Shown here one piece after another: positions 17,941-26,595 of a DNA stretch of 64,000 nucleotides; the stretch's first letter is position 1; each line of letters starts with the position of its first letter. Position numbers and translations under genes: made by a program. Origin of the DNA: Bacteroidota bacterium (lineage in GTDB: Bacteria; Bacteroidota; Ignavibacteria; Ignavibacteriales; Ignavibacteriaceae); contig JAKBMG010000092.1 of the NCBI GenBank assembly GCA_021831685.1, positions 34,514 to 98,513 of the forward strand, in the 5' to 3' direction. The notes under the pieces are model-generated. The model was given only the letters and a program-made list of their open reading frames with translations. It was not told the origin of the DNA and made no database searches.

Positions 17941-19801
17941 TTTTGTCCTTTATTCTTTTTAAAGTAAAATAAAATGATGCACCGTTGTCCACTTCACTTT
18001 GCGCCCAAATAGTTCCACCATGGCGGGTAATAATTCTTTTAACGTTTGCCAGTCCGATCCCGGTTCCTTCAAATTCGGAGTTACTGTGTAGCCGTTGAAA
18101 AACGCCGAACAGCTTATCGGCATATTTCATATCGAAACCTGCGCCGTTATCTTTTATACAAAAAATATATTCGTCTTCTTTAGTCTCAACACTTATTTCA
18201 ATCGTGGCTATATCTTTTTGATTTGTATATTTAACCGCATTCGAGATTAAATTTATAAAAACCTGCTTTAGCATTGAAGCATCGCCGAGGACACCGGGCA
18301 TTTTATCGATTTTCCAGGAGATTTTCCGTTCCTTTAATTCATCCCTTAGATCATTAATGGATTCAGTAATAATATTATTTAGATTTACTACTGACTCATT
18401 CATTTGAGAATGCGCTACTCTTGAAAATGAAAGCAAGTCATCAATAAGGTTGCCCATCTTGTTTGCAGCGTCATTTATATTAGAAATATATTTTCGATTC
18501 ATATCATCTAAACTTGAGCCAATATTTTTTTGAAGAAGCTGCAGAAACCCTATTATGTGTCTAAGCGGAGCGCGCAAATCATGGGAAACTGAATACGAAA
18601 AAGATTCAAGTTCCTTATTTGATTCATCAAGCTGTGCAGTTCTTATAATTACTAATTCTTCAAGTTTTTCACGGTATAATTTTAACTCAAGTTCTATTTG
18701 TTTTTCACTCGTAATGTCTTTTGATAAAATTAAAATCCCTTCCGGGACAGGTTCCATATTGAGCAAGAACCAATTCTTATCACCATTTGGATAAATAAAT
18801 TCATTCTCCATAGAGAAAGGAGTTTTCTTCTTCATGCAATCCGCCAGCTTGGAAAACATTTCAGTACTTTCAATGCCGGGATAAACTTCCTTCATTGTAT
18901 GATTAACTAATTCTTCCTTAGTTTTTCTTCCTTGTGCTGCAGCCGCATTATTGACATAGAGATAGCGCCAATTATTTCCAATAATTTGAAATCCTTCCAT
19001 CATATAGTCTAACGTGGTACTATAACGGTTTTCAGCTTTAACTAATTCTTCGTGAGCTTGTTTTCTTTCGGTAATATCAGTGATAGTAGCAAGAACCGAA
19101 AAGCCGCCCTCATTTGTTATAGGATCAAGTCCAATCTCCAAAGGTATTTCATTGCCGTTTTTGTGCAAACCATACAGTTCTTTTCTTTTTCCTATACTCC
19201 TATTCTTCGGGTTTAAGAAAAAATTATTTTGATGATGTAAATGAGTCCTTGAGAACCTAGGGGGAATTAAAATGTCAAGGGGTTGTTCGATTAATTCTTC
19301 GCGAGAATATCCGAATAAAATTTCCGTTTGCCTATTAACGAGTTTAATTTTGCCCTGCTGATCGATTAGTAGAATTGCATTAGGAGAGGATTCAATAACA
19401 AGCTTAAAGTTTTCATCGGTACGATTTTTTTCAGTAACATCATTTACAGTTACAAATCTTCCTTTTATTTTATTAAATAAAATATCGTGGGATATAATTT
19501 CGACGTCTATAATTGAGCCGTCTTTTTTCTTATGTCGCCATCCCGTTGACCACTGGTATTGAGCAATTTCCCTTTCCACATTATCCAACAGGAGTCCAAT
19601 ATCTTCTTCCTGTCTTATATCTTTAAGCGTGAGATCAAAGAATTCCTCTTTTGAATATCCGTATTTTTTAACAGCAGCATCATTTACAGATAAGAATTTT
19701 AATGTTTTTAGGTCGTAGATCCACATAGGGAAAGGATTTGACTCGAAGAGAATATTATATTGTCCCTCTTCGTTTATTGGAGAAAAATTTTGGAGATGCA
19801 T
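17933..19801 (-). CDS. Multi-PAS sensor histidine kinase
   Basis: A 622-aa soluble kinase. Three PAS domains occupy about residues 10-380 (for example NILFESNPFPMWIYDL and the second opening SSPNAILLIDQQGKI). A coiled stretch ELKLYREKLEELVIIR leads into HisKA with SYSVSHDLRAPLRHI. The ATPase domain shows NLISNAVKYTN, DNGAGFDMKYADKLFGVF and GTGIGLANVKRI. This is the phytochrome-type HisKA/ATPase wording usually paired with Rcp1-like regulators, and exactly such a gene overlaps its 3' end. No membrane segment is visible, so it senses an internal signal or a bound cofactor. Confidence 0.93.
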   Translation of the reverse strand: MHLQNFSPINEEGQYNILFESNPFPMWIYDLKTLKFLSVNDAAVKKYGYSKEEFFDLTLKDIRQEEDIGLLLDNVEREIAQYQWSTGWRHKKKDGSIIDVEIISHDILFNKIKGRFVTVNDVTEKNRTDENFKLVIESSPNAILLIDQQGKIKLVNRQTEILFGYSREELIEQPLDILIPPRFSRTHLHHQNNFFLNPKNRSIGKRKELYGLHKNGNEIPLEIGLDPITNEGGFSVLATITDITERKQAHEELVKAENRYSTTLDYMMEGFQIIGNNWRYLYVNNAAAAQGRKTKEELVNHTMKEVYPGIESTEMFSKLADCMKKKTPFSMENEFIYPNGDKNWFLLNMEPVPEGILILSKDITSEKQIELELKLYREKLEELVIIRTAQLDESNKELESFSYSVSHDLRAPLRHIIGFLQLLQKNIGSSLDDMNRKYISNINDAANKMGNLIDDLLSFSRVAHSQMNESVVNLNNIITESINDLRDELKERKISWKIDKMPGVLGDASMLKQVFINLISNAVKYTNQKDIATIEISVETKEDEYIFCIKDNGAGFDMKYADKLFGVFQRLHSNSEFEGTGIGLANVKRIITRHGGTIWAQSEVDNGASFYFTLKRIKDKNE

Positions 19802-20102
19802 AATTATTTCCGGGAGGTAATACCTATATAAAGTATATAGAACATACTAAACTAAATTTTTAGTTTAAATATTGGATGATAATGATTTTGGATATCATCT
19901 TAAGCAATCATCTTTTAACTGCCTTTAACTAAACAAAACTTATCTAAAATAGGAAATAAGCTTTGTGCTTTAAAGCAAATATTCAAATCAGCTGTCAATA
20001 ATGATAATCAAAAACGACGACAGCCGCCAATGTGATTTGCTTTCTTGAATAGGCAAGATTCGGGGGTTTTATTTTATTTTACAATATTTTTCTATAATAA
20101 TG
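19802..20102. other. Intergenic region before the kinase operon
   Basis: About 300 bases upstream of the kinase gene contain no recognisable gene. They lie between the kinase start and the transposase scrap and probably include the kinase promoter; no clear operator was identified. Confidence 0.4.
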
Positions 20103-20180
20103 TCATCTCTTTTTATGAGCATCTATTCCTACAGATATCAGTTGATTACTAAAATCAAGTTTCTTACTTTTCCCTTTCAT
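20103..20180 (-). pseudogene. IS110-family transposase N-terminal fragment
   Basis: A 25-codon ORF begins ATGAAAGGGAAAAGT and translates to a short basic leader followed by ISVGIDAHKK, then a stop. The VGIDxHK string is the N-terminal RuvC-like start of IS110/IS1111 transposases, containing the first catalytic Asp. Nothing downstream resembles the rest of the ~400-aa protein. It is therefore a relic, or a chance similarity, and has no activity by itself. Confidence 0.55.
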
Positions 20181-20185
20181 TTTGG

Positions 20186-20262
20186 CATCCTTTACTGTTT
20201 TTATTTTAATTAGATGATTTATTAATAAATCAATTTTATCTAATTTACAGAAAGGGTGCCTT
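20186..20262 (-). repeat. Long imperfect hairpin upstream of the transposase scrap
   Basis: Nested inverted repeats sit just upstream of the IS110-like start: outer arms GGCACCCTTTCTGT / ACAGTAAAGGATGCC (imperfect), inner arms ATTAGAT (20209-20215) / ATCTAAT (20238-20244), and a perfect 16-nt palindrome at 20216-20231. IS110 elements carry structured noncoding ends, so this may be the retained end of the element. It could equally be a terminator-like structure after nadA. Confidence 0.5.
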
Positions 20263-20303
20263 TTCTATTTACCTTTTAAACATAATATCTATAATTCTTT
20301 CAT

Positions 20304-21239
20304 TTAAACAATCGAAAGCATTCTTTCAATCGGAAGTTTTGCACGCAGGGCAATTTCATGCGGGACTTTCACTTCAAATTGTTCATAGCGGAGTGAATCA
20401 TAAAGTTTCTCAAGCGTAATCATTTTCATATACTCGCATATAGATTTTTCACTCATCGGAAAAAAATCTACTTCGGGTTTAACTTTTTTAAGTCTATGTA
20501 TAATACCTACTTCAGTTGCAATTACAAATTCATCTATATCAGAGTTCTTAACATGATTTATCATCCCTTCTGTTGAAAATATTTTTACATTCTTGTAGCC
20601 TGAATGCATCTGAGATTTCAACATGCAGGATGTGGAGCATCCGCATTCAGGGTGAATGAGAAAATCAGCATTGGGATGTTGGGATTGCGCATCGGCAAAA
20701 TTTATATCGCCAATCTTTTCATGCACATGGCAGGCACCGTTCCAAATTTCTACTTCTCTTCCGGTCACTGCTCTAACATATTGCCCTAAAAAACGGTCAG
20801 GCAAGAATAATATTTTTTTATTTTTTGGGATCGATTCAACGACTTTAACCGCATTTGATGATGTGCAGCAGTAATCGCTTTCTGCTTTTACTTCGGCAGT
20901 GGTATTAACATAAGATACAACAACAGCACCGGGATGCTCTTTTTTCCATTCTCGTAATTGCTGTGCATCTATAGTCGCGGCTAATGAACAGCCGGCTTCC
21001 AAATCGGGTATTAAGACTTTTTTGCCGGGTGATATTATTGAAGCAGTTTCTGCCATAAAATGAACGCCGCAAAAGACAATTAAGCTTGCATCTGTTTTTG
21101 CAGCCTGCTGAGAAAGACCAAGCGAGTCGCCCACAAAATCGGCAACATCTTGCACGTCACCAATTTGATAGTTGTGCGCAAGTATTACTGCATTCTTTGC
21201 TTTTTTTAGTTTTAATATTTCACTTACAAGTTCATTCAT
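20304..21239 (-). CDS. nadA: Quinolinate synthase NadA
   Basis: A 311-aa [4Fe-4S] enzyme that condenses iminoaspartate with dihydroxyacetone phosphate to quinolinate. The N-terminal AVILAHNYQ and GDSLGLS are typical. Probable cluster cysteines lie in IVFCGVHFMAETA, in the WNGACHVHE region and in HPECGCSTSC. It is the last gene of a nadB-nadC-nadA set, 116 bases after nadC. Iminoaspartate is provided by NadB and quinolinate is consumed by NadC. The oxygen-sensitive cluster fits an anaerobic or microaerobic lifestyle. Confidence 0.96.
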   Translation of the reverse strand: MNELVSEILKLKKAKNAVILAHNYQIGDVQDVADFVGDSLGLSQQAAKTDASLIVFCGVHFMAETASIISPGKKVLIPDLEAGCSLAATIDAQQLREWKKEHPGAVVVSYVNTTAEVKAESDYCCTSSNAVKVVESIPKNKKILFLPDRFLGQYVRAVTGREVEIWNGACHVHEKIGDINFADAQSQHPNADFLIHPECGCSTSCMLKSQMHSGYKNVKIFSTEGMINHVKNSDIDEFVIATEVGIIHRLKKVKPEVDFFPMSEKSICEYMKMITLEKLYDSLRYEQFEVKVPHEIALRAKLPIERMLSIV

Positions 21240-21355
21240 ATATTTACTAATTCATTTAATAAAAAGTGATAGTTTACGTTCAAGAAAAAAGTAAAGATTT
21301 AAGAGTCAATACAAAATTGATTTTTGATCATTTCTGAATAGTGTTCGTTGAAATT

Positions 21356-22213
21356 TTAATTTTCTATTTTCATACTAATGTCAAGAGCTTTAACAGAATG
21401 AGTTAACGCTCCTACGGAAATAAAATCTACTCCCGCTGCGGCTGTTTCACGTATTTTATCAATATTCATATTACCGGAGGCTTCAACCTTTGCTTTTCCA
21501 TTAATTATTTTTACGGCTTCCTTCATTAAGGAAGGCGGCATATTATCGAGCATAATCATATCAACTTTACATTTTAAAGCTTCGCGAACTTCATTTAGAT
21601 TTGTAGTTTCAACTTCAATCTTTAATTTTTCTTTCTTTTTAAGCTTATCATTCTTTGATCTGACTTTCCGAACAGCCTCTGAAATACTTCCGGCAGCTTT
21701 TATATGGTTGTCTTTAATAAGCGCCATATCATAAAGACCAATTCTATGATTTGTTCCACCGCCGGTTTTAACGGCATACTTATCAATCATACGCAAACCG
21801 GGTACTGTTTTTCTTGTATCAAGAATTTTTGTACCGGTATTATTTAGCGCTTCCACATATTTTGACGTAACAGAAGCGATGCCTGAGATTCTTTGAAGAA
21901 AATTTAGAGCCGTTCGCTCGCCGGTTAATAGTGCTCTAAGCGAACCATTCACTTCGGCAATTTTAGTTCCGGCGGAAACTTTGTCACCTTCTTTTACGAA
22001 GCTTTTCCATATGATTTTCTTGTCGAGCTTTCTAAGCACATGTTTAGCAATATTAAGTCCTGCAATTATCCCATCTTCCTTTGCCAGAAAATAGGCTTTT
22101 GCATTTCGATTTTTCGGCACAATCCGGTTTGTAGTTATATCCCCGCTGCCGATATCTTCCTTAAAGGCAGCATCGATAATTCTTTCAAGTTCTTTTTTAT
22201 TTATTGATTTCAT
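21356..22213 (-). CDS. nadC: Nicotinate-nucleotide pyrophosphorylase NadC
   Basis: About 285 aa; it converts quinolinate and PRPP to nicotinate mononucleotide, releasing CO2. Family strings are EDIGSGDITT, LLTGERTALNFLQRISGIAS, ILDTRKTVPGLR, and GGGTNHRIGLYDMALIKDNH (substrate-binding basic residues), with VEASGNMN near the C-terminus. The track begins at an ATG at 22246, but that start abuts the nadB stop without a ribosome site. The internal ATG at 22213 (MKSINKKE) has TTTAGGA about 6 bases upstream and is preferred. It follows nadB closely in the same operon. Confidence 0.96.
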   Translation of the reverse strand: MKSINKKELERIIDAAFKEDIGSGDITTNRIVPKNRNAKAYFLAKEDGIIAGLNIAKHVLRKLDKKIIWKSFVKEGDKVSAGTKIAEVNGSLRALLTGERTALNFLQRISGIASVTSKYVEALNNTGTKILDTRKTVPGLRMIDKYAVKTGGGTNHRIGLYDMALIKDNHIKAAGSISEAVRKVRSKNDKLKKKEKLKIEVETTNLNEVREALKCKVDMIMLDNMPPSLMKEAVKIINGKAKVEASGNMNIDKIRETAAAGVDFISVGALTHSVKALDISMKIEN

Positions 22214-22249
22214 AATTTTTCCTAAACTAAATTGGAATGAGATCATGAT

Positions 22250-23821
22250 CTAAATGACAGGCAAAAATTTTTCTTTTCTATTCTTTTGCTGAATAATTGT
22301 GCATTCAAATTTTTGGTCTTCACCTGGATAATCTTCACGAAGATGGCAGCCGCGGCTTTCTTCTCTAATTAAAGCCGCTTGCGCAATTAGTTGGGCTACT
22401 TCAATTAGACTAATAATTCGTCCATTAAAATATTCATTTTCATCATTTAAATAATTGCCGGAAATATTGTGCAACTCGCTCAAAGCCGTTATTAGCGAAT
22501 CTCCTGAACGCACTATTCCTACATTATTCCACAATAGCACGGTAATTGTATTTTTAATTTGGCCGAATATTTTCTTATGCTCCTCCGCAATTTCTAAGTT
22601 GCCTGTTTCTATTTGTTGATATTTTGTTTCTTCAGGTTTAATATTTAACGAATATTCAACTGCGCGTTTACCGAAGACAATACATTCGAGCAAGGAATTA
22701 CTTGCAAGCCGGTTTGCTCCATGGACACCATTGGATGCTGCCTCGCCAACTGAAAATAAATGACGGATATTTGTTTCTCCAAACACACCGGTTTTAATTC
22801 CGCCGACCATAAAATGCGCTGCCGGCGCAATGGGTACAAGATCCTTAGTAATATCTATTTCAAATTCTAAAGCAGCCCGGTATATATTCGGGAAGCGTTG
22901 CTTTATTTTATCGGAGTTAAGATGAGAGAGGTCTAAGAATACATTAGTTTTGCCGGACTTTTGAAGTTCATAAAATATTGCTTTGGATACAATATCGCGA
23001 GGGGCAAGTTCCGAAATATTATAATCGCTTAAAAATCTTTTCTTATCATGGTTAACAAGGAAAGCGCCTTCGCCCCTAACTGCTTCGCTTATTAAAAATG
23101 TTTCACCGTTATTGGCATAGAAAGATGTTGGGTGAAACTGAACGAACTCCATACTCTCAATTTCAGCGCCGGCATCATAAGCCAAAGAAATTCCCTCGCC
23201 TAAAGTAGTAAGAGGATTTGTAGACCTTTGATAAATTGCCGAAGCACCGCCGGAATTAATAAAAGTTGAGTTCCCCATTATTGCAAAATTATTTCTATTC
23301 AAAATACCAAATGCGTAAACTCCATAGCATATATTGTCTTTTACAATCAGCTTATGAATTAAAGTATTTTCAAATATTGTTATTTGTTTATTTGAAGTAA
23401 CCAATGATAAAACAAATTTTACAATCTCTCTACCGGTAGCATCACCCCCAGCATGTAGAATACGTTTTCTGCCATGGCCGCCTTCCAATCCTGAAACAAT
23501 TTTTCCATTTTCACGGTCGAACGGCATTCCCATTTGGATTAATTCTTCAACCCCTTTCTTTCCTTCTTCAACAAGGATTTTAACCGCCTCTGATTTACAA
23601 AGCCCGCGGCCTGCTTTAATCGTATCTTCAAAATGAAATTGCGGCGAGTCATTCTTGTCAATTGCGGCTGCTATTCCTCCCTGCGCCCAGAAAGAATTAC
23701 TCACTTCTAATGTAGTTTTAGTAATAAGTGCAACTTTACCGAACTTAGAAGCATGAAGAGCCGAATATAATCCTGCTAAGCCGCTGCCAATAATAACAAA
23801 ATCAAATTGAAAGGTATCCAT
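22250..23821 (-). CDS. nadB: L-aspartate oxidase NadB
   Basis: A 523-aa FAD flavoprotein that oxidises L-aspartate to iminoaspartate. The dinucleotide motif is IGSGLAGLYSAL, followed by FWAQGGIAAAI and, further in, EFVQFHPTSFY and the active-site region HFMVGGIKT plus GANRLASNSLLECIVFG. The C-terminal helical domain ends with SRGCHLREDYP, shared with succinate dehydrogenase/fumarate reductase flavoproteins. In anaerobes fumarate can serve as electron acceptor. It is the first gene of the NAD operon. Confidence 0.96.
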   Translation of the reverse strand: MDTFQFDFVIIGSGLAGLYSALHASKFGKVALITKTTLEVSNSFWAQGGIAAAIDKNDSPQFHFEDTIKAGRGLCKSEAVKILVEEGKKGVEELIQMGMPFDRENGKIVSGLEGGHGRKRILHAGGDATGREIVKFVLSLVTSNKQITIFENTLIHKLIVKDNICYGVYAFGILNRNNFAIMGNSTFINSGGASAIYQRSTNPLTTLGEGISLAYDAGAEIESMEFVQFHPTSFYANNGETFLISEAVRGEGAFLVNHDKKRFLSDYNISELAPRDIVSKAIFYELQKSGKTNVFLDLSHLNSDKIKQRFPNIYRAALEFEIDITKDLVPIAPAAHFMVGGIKTGVFGETNIRHLFSVGEAASNGVHGANRLASNSLLECIVFGKRAVEYSLNIKPEETKYQQIETGNLEIAEEHKKIFGQIKNTITVLLWNNVGIVRSGDSLITALSELHNISGNYLNDENEYFNGRIISLIEVAQLIAQAALIREESRGCHLREDYPGEDQKFECTIIQQKNRKEKFLPVI

Positions 23822-23961
23822 AATGAATAATTTAATTTTTATGAGCGTTAAAGATAAAAATTTTGAATCATTATTAAAGGAGCAAACATCACACTACTTA
23901 AGTATAGCAAGGACAATTCCGGCCTAAATAATTTTCTTACAACTCGAGTTAACACTAATTG

Positions 23962-25800
23962 CTATAAACTAAAATTTTCTTGAACTCCTGCTGTAACCCA
24001 CCTTCCCGGCAAAGGGACACCGCTTATTTCAGAATAGGAACTATTAAAAAGATTTGTTGCTTTTAGAAAAACTTCAAATTGACCAAATTCTTTTGATACC
24101 TGAGTATCAACCAAAAAATAATCTTCAAACCGCCACTGGCGGATTACGCGGTTATCATAACGCACTTCCCAATCCTGACGAATACCATACCACCATTTAT
24201 TATCAACGCTGATGATCAACTGATGCCTTAAATAATCAAGTAAGTACTGCGAGTGAAACTGCATTGTGTTTTTAGCGGAAGTTAAATATGAATAACTTAT
24301 ATTAATTCGATTTACGGGGAAATCATGAATTAACTTATCGGTCTGCATCATAAAGTTAAATTCAATTCCATTTGTATTTAACGTAGCTATGTTTGTTGCC
24401 GTCCAGGGTTGATTACTGTTTTCCCTAACCCAATCTATTAAATTTTTTCCTTCCTTCCTGAATAAACTAATTTTTGCATTATATAACGGTTGATTAAAAT
24501 TCATACCAACCTCATAGTCGGTTGTTTCTTCATAAACAAGATTTGGATTACCCATGCTTGCCGGAGAAGTATAATAAAGTTCAGTGTAGGACGGAATCCG
24601 GAATGCTTCTCCAATTGTCCCGAAGGCCCGAAAGTTTTTCGTAACATTATAACCTAAATCAAGACCGGGCCAAAACTTCCAACCAATTGTTGGATAATCA
24701 TAAGCGAAACCATTGGCAATTACCGTTAGATCTTCAATAGATGAAAATATCTGTTCGGCAAAAAAGCCTTTTCTTTCGCGCGAATGATCGCCCAGATTAT
24801 TACTTTCTATATTGTCGGAATTATAATCACCGCCGAAGGATGTAGTACCTATTCCAGAAATGATAGAAGCTTGAAGTTCCGCACCATAAATATTTGTTTG
24901 ATGAATGTTATGATAAAAAGGGGGATTTGTATAATCCAGTAGATAGCTATCATCATTGCGCCGCCAATAAATCTTAGGCGATAAAATAAAATTTGAGGTT
25001 CCAATATCTCCGGTAAGACTTAAAAGTTTTGTTGTTGTGTGTTCCCATTGATTTGGAAAAAGAACTGAATAAAAACTATTTGCGCCATATTTTTTATCAT
25101 CATAGCCAAAGAATAAGTTCATCATTCCTGCTTTTGTATTCAGAGAAGCGCCGTAAGAAAAATTGGTTATATCAAAATCGGTATTGTGAATGTAGCCGTC
25201 TGACTTTTTCTTTGAAACCGCAAAATGATTATTTATAATTCCAATCGGATATGCCATATAAATAGAGCCTTTGTAATAACCATTTTCACCCCCTTCAGCC
25301 CCAAGAGATAGAGATTTATCATTTCCTTTTTTAGTAATTATATTTATTACTCCGCTAAATGCATTTGCACCGTATATGCTTGAGCCGGGACCTTCAAGAA
25401 CTTCTATTCTCTGTACATCTTGCAAGGGCACGGGTAAATTTAGATTATGATGACCTGTCTGCGGGTCATTGACACTTACTCCGTCTATCATTATTAAAGT
25501 TTCTTCTGAATTGCCTCCTCTTATAGTAACGTCTGACTGTACGCCGTCGATACCCCTTTGCTCTAGGCCGACACCTAAAACATATTGAAGCAGTTCCTGC
25601 ACGCTGTTTACAGGAAGTTTTTTAATTTCCTCCTTATCTATAACAACTACATCTCTTGTTAAATCAGAAAATGTAAGGGGAACTCTGCTTGCCGTAACAA
25701 TAACATCATTCAAATTATATTGTTGCAGATTTTGGGACATTAAAAGAGGGCTGGACAATAATGCTGCCAAAATAACTTTTGATATAACTATTCTATACAT
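23962..25800 (-). CDS. BtuB-like TonB-dependent outer-membrane receptor
   Basis: About 612 aa. The preferred start is the ATG at 25800, giving a normal signal peptide (MYRIVISKVILAALLSSP) rather than the upstream track start. A TonB-box-like NDVIVTASR is followed by the plug domain (ELLQYVLGVGLEQRG, GGNSEETLIMIDGV, EVLEGPGSSIYGANAFSGVINIIT) and a 22-strand-type barrel ending in an aromatic residue pattern. The wording is closest to vitamin B12/siderophore receptors. It lies at the end of the operon led by a cobalamin riboswitch, which supports uptake of B12 or another corrinoid. Confidence 0.85.
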   Translation of the reverse strand: MYRIVISKVILAALLSSPLLMSQNLQQYNLNDVIVTASRVPLTFSDLTRDVVVIDKEEIKKLPVNSVQELLQYVLGVGLEQRGIDGVQSDVTIRGGNSEETLIMIDGVSVNDPQTGHHNLNLPVPLQDVQRIEVLEGPGSSIYGANAFSGVINIITKKGNDKSLSLGAEGGENGYYKGSIYMAYPIGIINNHFAVSKKKSDGYIHNTDFDITNFSYGASLNTKAGMMNLFFGYDDKKYGANSFYSVLFPNQWEHTTTKLLSLTGDIGTSNFILSPKIYWRRNDDSYLLDYTNPPFYHNIHQTNIYGAELQASIISGIGTTSFGGDYNSDNIESNNLGDHSRERKGFFAEQIFSSIEDLTVIANGFAYDYPTIGWKFWPGLDLGYNVTKNFRAFGTIGEAFRIPSYTELYYTSPASMGNPNLVYEETTDYEVGMNFNQPLYNAKISLFRKEGKNLIDWVRENSNQPWTATNIATLNTNGIEFNFMMQTDKLIHDFPVNRINISYSYLTSAKNTMQFHSQYLLDYLRHQLIISVDNKWWYGIRQDWEVRYDNRVIRQWRFEDYFLVDTQVSKEFGQFEVFLKATNLFNSSYSEISGVPLPGRWVTAGVQENFSL

Positions 25801-25941
25801 ATTTCCAATATTACAGATGAGCTTACTATGCAAAGGGTATGATAATTTCATAAATTTTTTAGTAGAATAAATTGTTAAATAAATTAATAGCAGTAAATTT
25901 ACGGAATATTGGTAGAAGACAATTATTCAACCACTATTATA

Positions 25942-26595
25942 CTAGGCAGTCCTAAACTCATCCATCTCTTTTGAGCTAAATTCATTTTCTTTACTGAATG
26001 AATTACCAATATGTTTTCCGGAGAATTTAAAATTTTGTAAAGTAATATTGTCCCCGATAATCCCCTTTATGCTGTCTAAGTCTTCAATAGTATGAATCCC
26101 TTTTATAGCTGTAATCCTAAATTGCTTTACTATGCCTGAGTTTTTAATATAAAAAATAGATTTTTTAATTTTCTCAATATCAACATTAACATTGCAAATC
26201 GCACTATATTTATTTAACGGGGCTTTTAAGTCCATAGCAATAAAATCAATTAGTTTGTTATCAATTATTTTTTTCAGCATTCCGGGGTTGCTTCCGTTTG
26301 TATCTAATTTAACCGATAATCCCAGCGCTTTTATTTTCTTAATCAAGCGAACCAAGTCAAACTGAATTGTCGGTTCGCCTCCCGTAATTACTACTCCTTC
26401 TATTTTGCCGATTCTGGTTTGTAGAAAATCAAATACTTTGGCCTCTAAAACAAAATCACCAAAAGACTGGGGCAAAACCAAAGATGGATTATGGCAGTAA
26501 CCACAGCGGAAGTTACACCCCTGGGTAAAAATAACCGAACTTATCATGCCGGGATAATCTATCAAGGATAATTTTTGGATGGCAGCTATTTTCAT
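25942..26595 (-). CDS. nrdG: Anaerobic ribonucleotide reductase activase NrdG
   Basis: A 217-aa radical-SAM enzyme that installs the glycyl radical on NrdD. The cluster motif is CNFRCGYC (Cys27, Cys31, Cys34), preceded by LIDYPGMISSVIFTQG and followed by VITGGEPTIQ, which binds S-adenosylmethionine. It resembles the pyruvate formate-lyase-activase-like NrdG of anaerobes. It overlaps nrdD by 4 bases, indicating translational coupling in the cobalamin-riboswitch operon. Confidence 0.93.
   Translation of the reverse strand: MKIAAIQKLSLIDYPGMISSVIFTQGCNFRCGYCHNPSLVLPQSFGDFVLEAKVFDFLQTRIGKIEGVVITGGEPTIQFDLVRLIKKIKALGLSVKLDTNGSNPGMLKKIIDNKLIDFIAMDLKAPLNKYSAICNVNVDIEKIKKSIFYIKNSGIVKQFRITAIKGIHTIEDLDSIKGIIGDNITLQNFKFSGKHIGNSFSKENEFSSKEMDEFRTA

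Noticed and set aside
25029-25238. 69-aa plus-strand ORF in the BtuB-like gene
   Set aside because: Antisense to a well-supported receptor gene; no ribosome site or known domain.
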